NCBI GenBank assembly: GCA_023426365.1
Contig: JAFAAW010000097.1
Location: 1 to 52,322, forward strand
From: Pseudomonadota bacterium
GTDB taxonomy: Bacteria; Pseudomonadota; Alphaproteobacteria; Rhodospirillales; Magnetospirillaceae
Length of the DNA stretch: 52,322 nucleotides
Reading direction: 5' to 3'
The translations under genes and the position numbers were made by a program. Shown here one piece after another: positions 42,725-50,996 of this stretch. Position 1 is the stretch's first letter, and every line of letters starts with the position of its first letter. The notes under the pieces are model-generated. The model was given only the letters and a program-made list of their open reading frames with translations. It was not told the origin of the DNA and ran no database searches.

Positions 42725-44440
42725 ATGACTCATCCCATCGACTCCAGCCGCCTGGACGGCTCTCCGAACCCCATGGACTTCGCTGATCTGGGCCTCAGCC
42801 CTGAACTGCTCAAGGCGGTCGAGGAATCGGGCTACACCAAGCCCACCCCGATCCAAGAACAAGCCATCCCCGTCGTCCTGATGGGACGCGACGTCCTGGG
42901 CTGTGCCCAGACGGGCACCGGCAAGACCGCCAGCTTCACACTGCCCATGATCGAGGTCCTGGCCGGCGGCCGGGCCAAGGCGCGCATGCCGCGCTCGCTG
43001 ATCCTGGCGCCGACCCGCGAATTGGCCGCCCAGGTGGCCGAGAACTTCGACAAGTACGGCAAGTACCACAAGCTGGCCAAGGCGCTGATCATCGGCGGCG
43101 AATCCATGAGCGATCAGGTCGCCATCCTGGATCGCGGCGTGGACGTGCTGATCGCGACGCCGGGCCGTCTGCTGGACATGTTCGAGCGCGGTCGCATCCT
43201 GCTCAACGACATCAAGGTGCTGGTGATCGACGAGGCCGACCGCATGCTGGACATGGGCTTCATCCCCGACGTCCAGCGCATCGTCTCGCTGCTGCCCAAG
43301 ATCCGCCAGACGCTGTTTTTCTCGGCCACTCTGGGTCCGGAGATCCGCAGGCTGGCCGACGAATTCCTGATGAACCCCAAGGAGATCACCGTTGCGGCGG
43401 CCTCCTCGACGGCCACCACCATCGAGCAGTTCCTGGCGGTGGTCGAGGATCTGGACAAGCGCGAGACCCTGCGCCACCTGATCCGCATCGAGAACGTCAA
43501 GAACGCGTTCATCTTCTGCAATCGCAAGCGCGACGTGGACGTACTGTTCCGCTCGCTCAAGAAGCACCATTTCGACGTGGTGCAGATGCACGGCGACATG
43601 ACCCAGCCGGCCCGCCTGGAGGCGCTGGGCAAGTTCAAGTCGGGCGAGGCCAAGCTGCTGGTCTGTTCCGACGTCGCCGCCCGCGGCATCGACATCAAGG
43701 CGGTCAGCCACGTCTTTAATTTCGACGTGCCCATCCATTCCGAGGATTACGTCCACCGCATCGGCCGCACCGGCCGCGCGGGCGAGACGGGCCGCGCCTT
43801 CACCATCGCCACGCCTGACGACGGCAAGTTCGTGGTCGCCATCGAAAAGCTGATCGGCAAGGAAATCCCGCGTCTGGAGGTCGAGGGCGTGCCCGCCCTG
43901 GAACTGGACATGGAGCCGAAGAAGCGCCGGGGTGGCAGGGACAAGGGCGCCAAGCGCGACGAGGAAAAGCGCCCGCGCCGCGGTCGCCGTAGCGAAAGCG
44001 CCGCCGCCGAGGCCGAAACGGTGGCCGAAGCCGCCGCCGCGCCCGCGCCCGCGCCCGAGGAACGCCGCGAACGGCCCCGCCGCAGCCGCGACGAGGAGCG
44101 TCCGCGCCGCGAGCGCGACGAAGAGCGCCCGCGCCGCGAGCGCGATGAAGAGCGTCCCCGCCGCGAACGCGATGAGGAGCGTCCGCGCCGTGAGCGTGAC
44201 GAGGAGCGTCCGCGCCGCGAGCGCGAGGATCGCCGCGAAGGCCGCGACAACCGGCGTGACGACCGCCGCGACGGCCGCCGCCGCGGCCGCGTGGACGAGC
44301 TGGGCATCGGCGAGATGACCCACCGCGACGGCGTCGTCGGCTTCGGCGACCATGTTCCCGACTTCATCCTGCGCGAGGTGCCCAAGATCGCCCCGCGTAG
44401 CGCCAAGGACGAGGGCGAACGGGAAGACGGCGAGGAGTAA
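42725..44440 (+). CDS. rhlE: DEAD-box ATP-dependent RNA helicase, RhlE type
   Basis: A 571-residue helicase that remodels RNA, likely in ribosome assembly and RNA turnover. Core motifs: Q motif (GYTKPTPIQEQAIP), AQTGTGKT (61-68), PTREL (96-100), TPGR, DEAD (169-172), SAT (200-202), VCSDVAARGIDI and HRIGRTGRAG. After about residue 395 the tail is highly charged, with five exact-length RDEERPRRE units (~455-499) likely to bind RNA. RhlE proteins usually begin at MDFADLGLS, which is ATG 42773; the promoter position also favours it, but neither start has a ribosome-binding site. Confidence 0.9.
   Translation: MTHPIDSSRLDGSPNPMDFADLGLSPELLKAVEESGYTKPTPIQEQAIPVVLMGRDVLGCAQTGTGKTASFTLPMIEVLAGGRAKARMPRSLILAPTRELAAQVAENFDKYGKYHKLAKALIIGGESMSDQVAILDRGVDVLIATPGRLLDMFERGRILLNDIKVLVIDEADRMLDMGFIPDVQRIVSLLPKIRQTLFFSATLGPEIRRLADEFLMNPKEITVAAASSTATTIEQFLAVVEDLDKRETLRHLIRIENVKNAFIFCNRKRDVDVLFRSLKKHHFDVVQMHGDMTQPARLEALGKFKSGEAKLLVCSDVAARGIDIKAVSHVFNFDVPIHSEDYVHRIGRTGRAGETGRAFTIATPDDGKFVVAIEKLIGKEIPRLEVEGVPALELDMEPKKRRGGRDKGAKRDEEKRPRRGRRSESAAAEAETVAEAAAAPAPAPEERRERPRRSRDEERPRRERDEERPRRERDEERPRRERDEERPRRERDEERPRREREDRREGRDNRRDDRRDGRRRGRVDELGIGEMTHRDGVVGFGDHVPDFILREVPKIAPRSAKDEGEREDGEE
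44087..44221 (+). repeat. five tandem 27-bp coding repeats in the helicase tail
   Basis: Five consecutive 27-base units, each coding RDEERPRRE, differ only by synonymous changes. They make a charged, disordered RNA-binding tail. Unit number may vary among strains. Confidence 0.9.
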
Positions 44441-44444
44441 TCCG

Positions 44445-44684
44445 ATGCAGACCATTTTCGTGCAGGTGAAGTGCGATCTGGGCCGCGCCTACGAGGTCGC
44501 CGACGAAGCCGTGGAACTGGAACAGGTGTCCGAGGTCCATTCCATTTCCGGCCAGTACGACCTGATGGTGAAATGCTATCTGGAGGACAGCCAGGATATC
44601 GGCCAGTTCGTGGTCGAAACCATCCAGACGCTGCCGGGGGTGAAGGACACCTTCACCTTGATCGCCTTCAAGGCGTTCGGCTGA
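44445..44684 (+). CDS. stand-alone Lrp/AsnC effector (RAM) domain protein
   Basis: A 79-residue protein with only the ligand-binding domain of Lrp/AsnC regulators (FVQVKCDLGRAYEVADEAVELEQVSEVHSISGQYDLMVKCYLED ... VKDTFTLIAFKAFG); the DNA-binding helix-turn-helix is absent. Such proteins form multimers, bind small ligands such as amino acids and may modulate full-length partners. GAGGAG about 8 bases upstream supports the start. It follows the helicase gene by 4 bases, so it shares that transcript, and a terminator follows. Confidence 0.9.
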   Translation: MQTIFVQVKCDLGRAYEVADEAVELEQVSEVHSISGQYDLMVKCYLEDSQDIGQFVVETIQTLPGVKDTFTLIAFKAFG

Positions 44685-44691
44685 AGCAAAG

Positions 44692-44717
44692 ACGGCGGCC
44701 CACGGGCCGCCGTTTTC
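44692..44717 (+). terminator. intrinsic terminator of the helicase-AsnC operon
   Basis: Perfect 10-base arms ACGGCGGCCC (44692-44701) and GGGCCGCCGT (44704-44713), then TTTC. It begins 7 bases after the stop. After it, imperfect direct repeats of GCGTTCGGGTTCG occupy about 44723-44765. Confidence 0.8.
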
Positions 44718-44807
44718 GTTGAGGCGTTCGGGTTCGTTGACGCGTTCGGGTTCGGGGAGGCGTTCCGGTCCGGGCGGGCGGACCGTCCGCCGCCGCCCTT
44801 CCCATCC

Positions 44808-45485
44808 TCAGTTCGCCATCCCCGCCAGCACCTTGGCGGCGATGGCCGATCCCAGCCCGTCGCGGCGGGCCGCATGTTCGGCCAGGGCGGTGCGCACTTC
44901 GGTGAACTCGCGGGCATTGGCGGCAAGGCTCCACTGCGCCGCACCGGCCAGGACCCCCGCCATGGCACGCCGGGCGGCTTCCTCGTCGCGGGCGGCCACC
45001 GCCAGCAGCGGCTGCAACTGGGCCTCGGGCATCCAGCCGTCCAGCAGTGCGGCGATGCGCCCCACATAGGCGCCGTCGCCGGTGGCGAAGAACGCCGCCC
45101 ACAGCATGTCCACATGGACCGGGTGGGTGGGGGCGAATTCCTTGAAATCGGCGCCGGCGGCATCCATGGAACCGGCCGCCGCCTCGCCCACCAGGCTTTC
45201 CATCAGCCGGCGGCGTTCGGGATGATGGGAATAGTTGAGCGCCTGGGCCACCACCTCGACCTTGACCGGATCGCCGCCGCGCACCGCCTCCACCAGGGAG
45301 GGCGCGCAGGCGGGCGCGCCGTCGATCATCAGCGCCAGGAACACCGGCAGGGTCAGCACCGTTTGCGCCCGCCAGGCGTCGGTCACCTGCTCGGCCGCGA
45401 ACAGCGCCACCAGCGCGGCCGGATCGGGCGCCCGGAAATAGCCCATCACCGCCGCCTCCAACGCCTTGCCCGTTTCGTTCGTCAT
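44808..45485 (-). CDS. uncharacterised alpha-helical protein
   Basis: A 225-residue soluble protein without signal peptide or membrane span. It is Ala/Leu-rich and likely an all-helical array (for example AALVALFAAEQVTDAWRAQTVLTLPVFLALMIDG, then ARDEEAARRAMAGVLAGAAQWSLAANAREFTEVRTALAEHAAR). The centre has a more conserved-looking segment, ADFKEFAPTHPVHVDMLWAAFFATGD. GGGGGAGAGC precedes ATG 45485. It lies between the AsnC terminator (convergent) and the MgtC-like gene. No family was recognised with confidence. Confidence 0.65.
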   Translation of the reverse strand: MTNETGKALEAAVMGYFRAPDPAALVALFAAEQVTDAWRAQTVLTLPVFLALMIDGAPACAPSLVEAVRGGDPVKVEVVAQALNYSHHPERRRLMESLVGEAAAGSMDAAGADFKEFAPTHPVHVDMLWAAFFATGDGAYVGRIAALLDGWMPEAQLQPLLAVAARDEEAARRAMAGVLAGAAQWSLAANAREFTEVRTALAEHAARRDGLGSAIAAKVLAGMAN

Positions 45486-45593
45486 GCTCTCCCCCTTAGC
45501 CCATCGAACGTCAAATATGACCCACGATGGCCTGGTTCTATGTTTGGCCCTCGCCGGGCGCGCGGCTGTGCGCCGGATTGAGCGCTCGGCGCT

Positions 45594-46862
45594 CTAGACC
45601 CCGAACCAGCGCACCGACAGGCCGGCCGCGCCGGCCGTGACCATGGCGACCATGGCATAGGCGATGCGGCGCGCCATCAGCCCGCCGCACAGGCCCGACA
45701 CCAGCGCCGCCTTGACGCCGGTGTTGACGAAAGCGGCGATGGTGATCGCCGTGGCCGCCACCGTCAGCGCCACCGACTTGCCGCCCATCTGGGCCATGGA
45801 CAGCGCCACCGCGTCCACGTCGGCCAGACCGGCGCCCGCCGACAGCAGGTACAGCCCGGCGGAGCCGCCCCAGCTTTGCAGCAGCTTGGACGCCACCATC
45901 ACCAGCGCCAGCAGGGCGGCGAACTTGATCGCCATGCCCAATTCGAACGGATTGGAGAGCGCCATGGCGCCCGGCCGCCCCTCCTCCTCGCGCGAGCGCC
46001 ACAACAGCCAAGTGGCCACTAGGCCGGCCACGGTCATACAGCCCAGCGGCACCGCCAGCCGTTCGCCGATGCCCGGATTGAGCACATAGACGATCAGCCA
46101 CAGCCGCACGTACATGGTGGCGTTGGCCAGCGCGACGCCGGCCGCCAGCAGCGACTGCATGCCGGGACTTTCGCGGCCCATGCGGGCGAACGACACGGTC
46201 AGCGCGGTGCTGGAGGCCAGGCCGCCGAACACGCCGGTCAGAAGGCTGCCGATGCGGGGGCCGGCGATCTTGATGGCGAAATAGCCGATGAACGAGATGC
46301 CGGCCACCATGACCACCAGCAGCCACAGCTTGTACGGGTTGAGCACCTGCTCGGGGCCGTAGCCCTCGTTCGGCAGGACCGGCAGCAGCACGACCGAAAT
46401 CAGCAGCAGCTTGATGGCGGCGCGCAGTTCCAGATGGGCCAGTTTGCGCAGCCAGCCGTGCAAGGTGTCCTTGGCGCCCAGCAGCGCGGTGGCGACCACG
46501 CCGCCGGCCGCGGCGGCCTCGCCCTGCCCCATGGCCGCCATGGCGCCCAGGGCAAAGGCGATGATCTCGGCCACCTGGGTGGTGACGCCCACATTCTGTT
46601 CGCCGCTGCCGGCGCGCACCACATGGGCGCCGACGACGATGGCCGACAAGGCGACGAAGCCGCCCACCAACACCAGCCCGCCCAGCGCCTGCGCCAGCCA
46701 GCCCACCACGCCGCCCAGCAGCCCGATCAGGGCGAAGGTGCGAATGCCGGCCAGGGCGCCGCCATGGGCCGCCTCGCGCGCCTGCCAGCCGCGCTCGACC
46801 CCCATCAACAGGCCGATGGCCAGCGCCAGCCCCAGACGCTGGAAAAGTTCGAGGTGTTCCAT
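45594..46862 (-). CDS. MgtC/SapB-DUF4010 membrane protein
   Basis: A 422-residue inner-membrane protein with about twelve to thirteen hydrophobic helices. The N-terminal ~140 residues carry the MgtC-like signature LGLALAIGLLMGVERGWQ ... GIRTFALIGLLGGV; the rest is the DUF4010 region (for example GVFGGLASSTALTVSFARMGRE and GAGLADVDAVALSMAQM). Function is unknown; MgtC relatives are tied to magnesium limitation and ATP synthase control, but that does not automatically apply to the DUF4010 form. It is divergent from the ferritin-like gene. Confidence 0.85.
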   Translation of the reverse strand: MEHLELFQRLGLALAIGLLMGVERGWQAREAAHGGALAGIRTFALIGLLGGVVGWLAQALGGLVLVGGFVALSAIVVGAHVVRAGSGEQNVGVTTQVAEIIAFALGAMAAMGQGEAAAAGGVVATALLGAKDTLHGWLRKLAHLELRAAIKLLLISVVLLPVLPNEGYGPEQVLNPYKLWLLVVMVAGISFIGYFAIKIAGPRIGSLLTGVFGGLASSTALTVSFARMGRESPGMQSLLAAGVALANATMYVRLWLIVYVLNPGIGERLAVPLGCMTVAGLVATWLLWRSREEEGRPGAMALSNPFELGMAIKFAALLALVMVASKLLQSWGGSAGLYLLSAGAGLADVDAVALSMAQMGGKSVALTVAATAITIAAFVNTGVKAALVSGLCGGLMARRIAYAMVAMVTAGAAGLSVRWFGV

Positions 46863-47054
46863 CTCCGTCCCCGGCAGGAAGATATCCGTTTGGGGGTGAT
46901 CCTGGCATGCCTGCGATACTTTTGCACCTGTGCACTATGCCGCCTGCCCTAATCCCTCGGTTGTGCGGGGTATGGCCTGCCCCCAGGGCTTGCGGCATAC
47001 TGACCGTCCATGCCGCCGGCCCGCCACCCGGCGCCGGACAAGGAGGACGAGCCC

Positions 47055-47564
47055 ATGACCAGCACGGTTGCCCTGTTTCTGGCCCACGCCATCGCGCTGG
47101 AGGTGGAGGCGGCAGAACGTTACGAGGAACTGGCCGACGTGATGGAGGTGCACAACAACCCCGAAGTCGCCGCGCTGTTTCGCCAGATGAGCGAATTTTC
47201 CCGCCGCCACGCCGCCTCGGTGCAGGAACGCGCCCAGGCATTTGCGCCGCTGCCCCGGCTGAAAAGCTGGGAATACCGCTGGAATGCCGCCAACCCGCCC
47301 GAGGTGGGGGATTTCGCCGGCACCCATTACCTGATGACGCCGTTCCACGCCCTGCAATTCGCCCTGGCCAACGAGCGCCGCGGCTGGGAGTACTACAACC
47401 GCGAGGCCACCCAGTCGGCCGATGCCGAAGTGCGCGCCCTTGCGCACGAATTCGCCGAGGAAGAGGCGGAACACGTCAAGGAACTGGAGGACTGGCTGAC
47501 CCGGGTGCCGCGCCCGACGGTGGACTGGGCGGACGACCCCGACCCGGCGGCGGTGATCGACTGA
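47055..47564 (+). CDS. ferritin-like/rubrerythrin-type protein
   Basis: A 169-residue four-helix protein. Helix 1 has ALEVEAAERYEELAD, helix 2 MSEFSRRHAASV, helix 3 FALANERRGWEYYNREA and helix 4 HEFAEEEAEHVKELE. Glu and His residues in each helix (Glu18, Glu47, Glu107, Glu137/His140) could bind a diiron centre as in rubrerythrins. No rubredoxin Cys motif, so electron transfer would need a partner. AAGGAGGA about 9 bases upstream sets ATG 47055. Likely role: peroxide or iron handling; inferred from the fold. Confidence 0.82.
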   Translation: MTSTVALFLAHAIALEVEAAERYEELADVMEVHNNPEVAALFRQMSEFSRRHAASVQERAQAFAPLPRLKSWEYRWNAANPPEVGDFAGTHYLMTPFHALQFALANERRGWEYYNREATQSADAEVRALAHEFAEEEAEHVKELEDWLTRVPRPTVDWADDPDPAAVID

Positions 47565-47566
47565 GC

Positions 47567-47590
47567 ACGGGGGGCGGAAACGCCCCCCGT
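47567..47590. terminator. bidirectional terminator hairpin with GAAA loop
   Basis: Perfect 10-base arms ACGGGGGGCG (47567-47576) and CGCCCCCCGT (47581-47590) with a GAAA tetraloop, placed between two convergent genes; the last base belongs to the stop codon of the SemiSWEET gene. No long T run on either side. Confidence 0.6.
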
Positions 47591-47859
47591 CATTCCTTGC
47601 CGCGATTGCCCAGCTTGATCGCAAGCACCGCCACAGCCATCACCAGCGTAAGGGCGTTGGCGACGATCACCGGCCACGCCCCCAGCAGCACGCCATAGAC
47701 CAGCCAGAACGCCACCCCGGCCGCGAACAGAACCCACATGGACAGGGAGATGTCGCGGGTCTGACGGGTCTTCAGGGTCTTCACCACCTGGGGCACGAAG
47801 GCTAAGGTGGTCAGCGTGGCGGCAATGCCGCCCACCGCACCGGTCGCATCCACATTCAT
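47590..47859 (-). CDS. SemiSWEET-family sugar transporter
   Basis: An 89-residue membrane protein with three helices, the size of bacterial SemiSWEET half-transporters that dimerise. The PQ motif is in LAFVPQVVKTLKTRQTRDISLSMWVLFAAGVAFWLVYG, with the following Trp and Asn (IVANALTLVMAV) also typical. It should facilitate passive sugar flux; the sugar is unknown. AGGGGA precedes ATG 47859. Only 36 bases separate it from the divergent lrgA gene. Confidence 0.88.
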   Translation of the reverse strand: MNVDATGAVGGIAATLTTLAFVPQVVKTLKTRQTRDISLSMWVLFAAGVAFWLVYGVLLGAWPVIVANALTLVMAVAVLAIKLGNRGKE

Positions 47860-47895
47860 CGGCCATCCCCTCGCGTCGGCAGGAGGACTATCGGG

Positions 47896-48243
47896 GTGTT
47901 GTTTTCTATCACGATTCTGCTGCTGTGCCAGCTTGCCGGCGAGATCATCGCCCGGCTGCTGGGCTTGCCCATTCCCGGTCCGGTGATCGGCATGCTGCTG
48001 CTGTTCACCGGCCTGCTGATCCGCCGCGGCGTGCCCGAGGAGTTGGGCAAGACCGGCACCACCCTGCTGTCGCACCTGTCGCTGCTGTTCATCCCTGCCG
48101 GCGTCGGCGTCATGGTCCATCTGCGGCTGATCGCCGGGGAATGGCTGCCCATCACGGTGTCGCTGGTGGTCAGCACGGCGGTGACCATCGCGGTCACCGG
48201 GCTGGTCATGCAGGCGCTGGCGCGCGGAAAGCCGCGGTCATGA
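47896..48243 (+). CDS. lrgA: LrgA/CidA-family membrane protein
   Basis: A 115-residue holin-like protein with four spans. Typical are LLCQLAGEIIARLLGLPIPGPVIGMLLLF and LSLLFIPAGVGVMVHLRLI. It starts with GTG 47896, 9 bases after AGGAGG. CidA/LrgA proteins influence murein hydrolase activity and, in several bacteria, pyruvate or glycolate handling together with the B protein. The stop overlaps lrgB (ATGA). Confidence 0.9.
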   Translation: MLFSITILLLCQLAGEIIARLLGLPIPGPVIGMLLLFTGLLIRRGVPEELGKTGTTLLSHLSLLFIPAGVGVMVHLRLIAGEWLPITVSLVVSTAVTIAVTGLVMQALARGKPRS

Positions 48244-48965
48244 ACGGCGACCTGCAGGCCATTTGGGTCTATCTGGAGACGTCGCCGCTGCTGGGCCTGA
48301 CCGCCACCCTGCTGGCCTATCAGGCGGCGCACTGGCTGTGGCGCAAGGCCAAGATGACACCGCTGCTGAACCCGGTGCTGGTGTCGATCCTGCTGATCGC
48401 CGGCTTTCTGATGCTGACCGGCGTCGAGTACCGCACCTATTTCGACGGCGCCCAGTTCGTCCACTTCCTGTTGGGACCGGCCACCGTGGCGCTGGCCATT
48501 CCGCTTTATCGCCAGACCCGCCTGCTGATGCGCTCGCTGACCGCGGTGGCGGTGGGGCTGCTGACCGGGGCCACGGTGGCGGCCGCGTCCGCCATGGGCC
48601 TGGCATGGGCGCTGGGCGCGACCGAGCGCACGGTGCTGTCGCTCGCCCCCAAATCGGCCACCGCCCCCATCGCCATGGCGGTGTCGGAAAGCATCGGCGG
48701 CGTACCCTCGCTGACCGCCGTGCTGGCCATCCTGACCGGGATCACCGGCTCGGTGATCGCCGTCTGGGTGCTGGACGCGGTCAAGGTCAGGAACGAGGCG
48801 GCGCGCGGGCTGGCCATCGGCACCGCGGCCCACGGCATCGGCACCGCGCGGGCCATCCAGTTGGGCGAGGTGACGGGGGCCTTCTCCGGCCTTGCCATGG
48901 GCCTGACCGCCCTGGCCACCACCGCCCTGGTGCCGCTGCTCGTCACGCTGTTCTTCGGGTCGTGA
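48240..48965 (+). CDS. lrgB: LrgB/CidB-family membrane protein
   Basis: A 241-residue inner-membrane protein with seven to eight spans. The family core is LLGPATVALAIPLYRQ ... LAPKSATAPIAMAVSESIGGVPSLTAVLAILTGITGSVIA ... GLAIGTAAHGIGTARAIQLGEVTGAFSGLAMGL. It is the partner of LrgA, with a 4-base overlap. The pair may export or import a small organic acid or affect autolysis; sequence does not decide. Confidence 0.92.
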   Translation: MNGDLQAIWVYLETSPLLGLTATLLAYQAAHWLWRKAKMTPLLNPVLVSILLIAGFLMLTGVEYRTYFDGAQFVHFLLGPATVALAIPLYRQTRLLMRSLTAVAVGLLTGATVAAASAMGLAWALGATERTVLSLAPKSATAPIAMAVSESIGGVPSLTAVLAILTGITGSVIAVWVLDAVKVRNEAARGLAIGTAAHGIGTARAIQLGEVTGAFSGLAMGLTALATTALVPLLVTLFFGS

Positions 48966-48986
48966 CCCCCTGCCGCCGGGCGGCGG

Positions 48987-49589
48987 CTACAGGCCGCCCA
49001 GCGAGCGGATCTTGGCGACGTTCCAGCCCTTGGCGGCGTCGGTCAGCACGTCGGCGCTGGCGATGTTGTCGCCCTCGATGGACAGGAGGATCCGGCCGCC
49101 CAGGACCATGGTGACCTCACCCGCCTTGTTGGAGGCGTCAAAGCGCAGCAGCGCATCCTCGGCGCCCAGCTTGATGCGCTTCATGTTGGGCTGGGCCGCG
49201 GTGGCGGCCGGATTGCTGAACAGGGCGCCGGCCGCTTCCACCGCCGGGCTGTCCAGGAACAGCGAGGCGTTCAGCGACGATTCGCCCTTGCCATAGGCGC
49301 GGGTGACCACCAGACCGCCGCCCACCTGCCCCAGGCCCTGGATTTCCGGCGGGTCCGCCTGCCAGCCGGCCGAGGCCGGCGGCATGGTATCGGCCAACGC
49401 CTTGCCCAGACGGTCGTGGACGTCCTGCAGCGCCGCCTCCAGCGCCTTGGCGGTGCGCGGCAGGTCGTTCTTCTGATAGGCGGCGCGCGCCGCGTCGATC
49501 TGTGCCGGCACCTGATCGGCCGCCCATGCCGGAACGCACAGCGCCAGCACCCCAACGCCACCTATGCACAGCTTGGCCGCCCAACCCAT
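48987..49589 (-). CDS. exported protein of unknown function
   Basis: A 200-residue protein. Residues 1-23 form a signal peptide with an AWA-A cleavage site, so it should be periplasmic. The mature part starts with two helices (PAQIDAARAAYQKNDLPRTAKALEAALQDVHDRLGKALADTMP), like a short TPR-type start, and then an alpha/beta region (GLVVTRAYGKGESSLNASLFLDSPAVEAAGALFSNPAA ... VTMVLGGRILLSIEGDN). AAGGA about 7 bases before ATG 49589. I recall similar uncharacterised proteins in alphaproteobacteria but no function. Confidence 0.7.
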   Translation of the reverse strand: MGWAAKLCIGGVGVLALCVPAWAADQVPAQIDAARAAYQKNDLPRTAKALEAALQDVHDRLGKALADTMPPASAGWQADPPEIQGLGQVGGGLVVTRAYGKGESSLNASLFLDSPAVEAAGALFSNPAATAAQPNMKRIKLGAEDALLRFDASNKAGEVTMVLGGRILLSIEGDNIASADVLTDAAKGWNVAKIRSLGGL

Positions 49590-49706
49590 CGTCCATTCCT
49601 TCTTGCAGACGTTTGCCGGCGAACTTAGCAACGGGTGGGGGCGGGCGGCAAGGGTGCGCGCGAGCGCGGCCTTTGCTAGGCTGGGGCAAACGTCGGGGGC
49701 ATCAGG

Positions 49707-50972
49707 GTGAATCTGGTCTTTTTCCTGCTGGCGCTGTCCGCCTTTGCCCTGGCCGCCTGGAGCGAGCTGCGCCAGGGGCCGGGCGCCATGGCGGCGCTGG
49801 CCGACACCGCCTTGAAGGCCGCCGAGGGCGCGGTGCCGCTGGCGCTGGGGCTGGTGGGGGTGATGGCGCTGTTCCTGGGCCTGATGAAGGTGGCCGAGGC
49901 CGGCGGCATGGTGCGCGCCCTGGCCCGCCTGCTGGCGCCGGTGCTGACCCGCCTGTTCCCCGAGGTGCCGGCCAACCACCCCGCCATGGGCGCCATGGTG
50001 ATGAACGTGGCCGCCAACATCCTGGGCCTGGGCAACGCCGCCACGCCGTTCGGCATCCGCGCCATGGAGCACCTGGAGCGGCTGAACCCGGCCAAGGGCA
50101 CCGCCAGCAACGCCCAGGTGCTGTTTCTTGCCATCAACACCGCCGGCGTGACCATCCTGCCCACCTCGGTGATCGCGCTGCGCGCGTCATTGGGGGCGGC
50201 CGATCCGGCGGCAGTGGTGGCTCCCACCCTGGGCGCCACGCTGGTGTCCACCCTGGTGGCCGTCGCCGCCGCGCGCCTGCTGCAAAAGGTGTGGGCGTCC
50301 CCCGCCGCCCCCCAGCCTGCGACGGAGGCGGGCGAGCATTCCTGCGAAGGCGCCGACCTTCCCCCCGTCCCGCCCGCCCCCGTTTGGGCATGCTGGCTGG
50401 CCGGGCTGGCGGTGCTGGCGTTCATCCCGGTCATGGCCATGTGGGGCGCCGTTCTGGGGCCGTGGATCGTGCCGGGCCTGATCGTCGGCCTGTTGGGGTT
50501 CGGCCTGGCGCGCCGCGTGCCGGTGTACGAGGTTTTCGTGGACGGCGCGCGCGAGGGCTTCGCCGTCGCCGTGCGCATCATCCCCTATCTGGTCGCCATC
50601 CTGGTGGCGGTGGGCATGTTCCGCGGCTCGGGGGCCATGCAGGCGGTGCTGGCGCCGCTGGGCGCCCTGCTCGCGCCGCTGGGCGTGCCGGCCGAGGCGC
50701 TGGCCATGGCCGGCATGCGCTCGCTGTCGGGATCGGGATCGTTCGGCCTGCTGGCGTCCTATCTGCGCGATCCGGCCGTGGGGGTGGATTCCGCCACCTC
50801 GGTTCTGCTGGGAACCATCTATGCCAGCAGCGAAACGACCTTTTATGTCATCGCCGTCTATTTCGGCGCGGTGGGCATCCGCCGCATCCGGCACGCCCTG
50901 GCGGCCGGGCTGATCGCCGACATTGCCGGATTGGTGGCCGCCGTCGCCCTCTGTCGGTTGCTTTACCCCTGA
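49707..50972 (+). CDS. fused SpmA-SpmB nucleoside-recognition (Gate) domain membrane protein
   Basis: A 421-residue inner-membrane protein. The N-terminal half (to ~195) matches SpmA: NHPAMGAMVMNVAANILGLGNAATPFGIRAMEHL. After a polar linker (~196-226), the C-terminal half matches SpmB: GMFRGSGAMQAVLAPLG ... SSETTFYVIAVYFGAVGIRR. In Bacillus the two separate proteins are needed for spore core dehydration; in a non-sporing organism the role is unknown, perhaps transport. It starts with GTG 49707 after GGGGG. It precedes the TerC gene by 24 bases. Confidence 0.88.
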   Translation: MNLVFFLLALSAFALAAWSELRQGPGAMAALADTALKAAEGAVPLALGLVGVMALFLGLMKVAEAGGMVRALARLLAPVLTRLFPEVPANHPAMGAMVMNVAANILGLGNAATPFGIRAMEHLERLNPAKGTASNAQVLFLAINTAGVTILPTSVIALRASLGAADPAAVVAPTLGATLVSTLVAVAAARLLQKVWASPAAPQPATEAGEHSCEGADLPPVPPAPVWACWLAGLAVLAFIPVMAMWGAVLGPWIVPGLIVGLLGFGLARRVPVYEVFVDGAREGFAVAVRIIPYLVAILVAVGMFRGSGAMQAVLAPLGALLAPLGVPAEALAMAGMRSLSGSGSFGLLASYLRDPAVGVDSATSVLLGTIYASSETTFYVIAVYFGAVGIRRIRHALAAGLIADIAGLVAAVALCRLLYP

Positions 50973-50996
50973 CCGCCGACCGGGTATACCGGCGCC

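Noticed and set aside
44087..44221. Regular 27-bp repeats considered as a CRISPR array
   Set aside because: No spacers; units are contiguous, in frame and code the same peptide.
42671..44455. 594-codon open frame opposite the helicase gene
   Set aside because: Repetitive LLVTLTARTLLIAF-like output is simply the complement of the RDEERPRRE repeats.
50973..50996. yybP-ykoY manganese riboswitch before the TerC gene
   Set aside because: Only 24 bases separate the two genes; no room for the structure.
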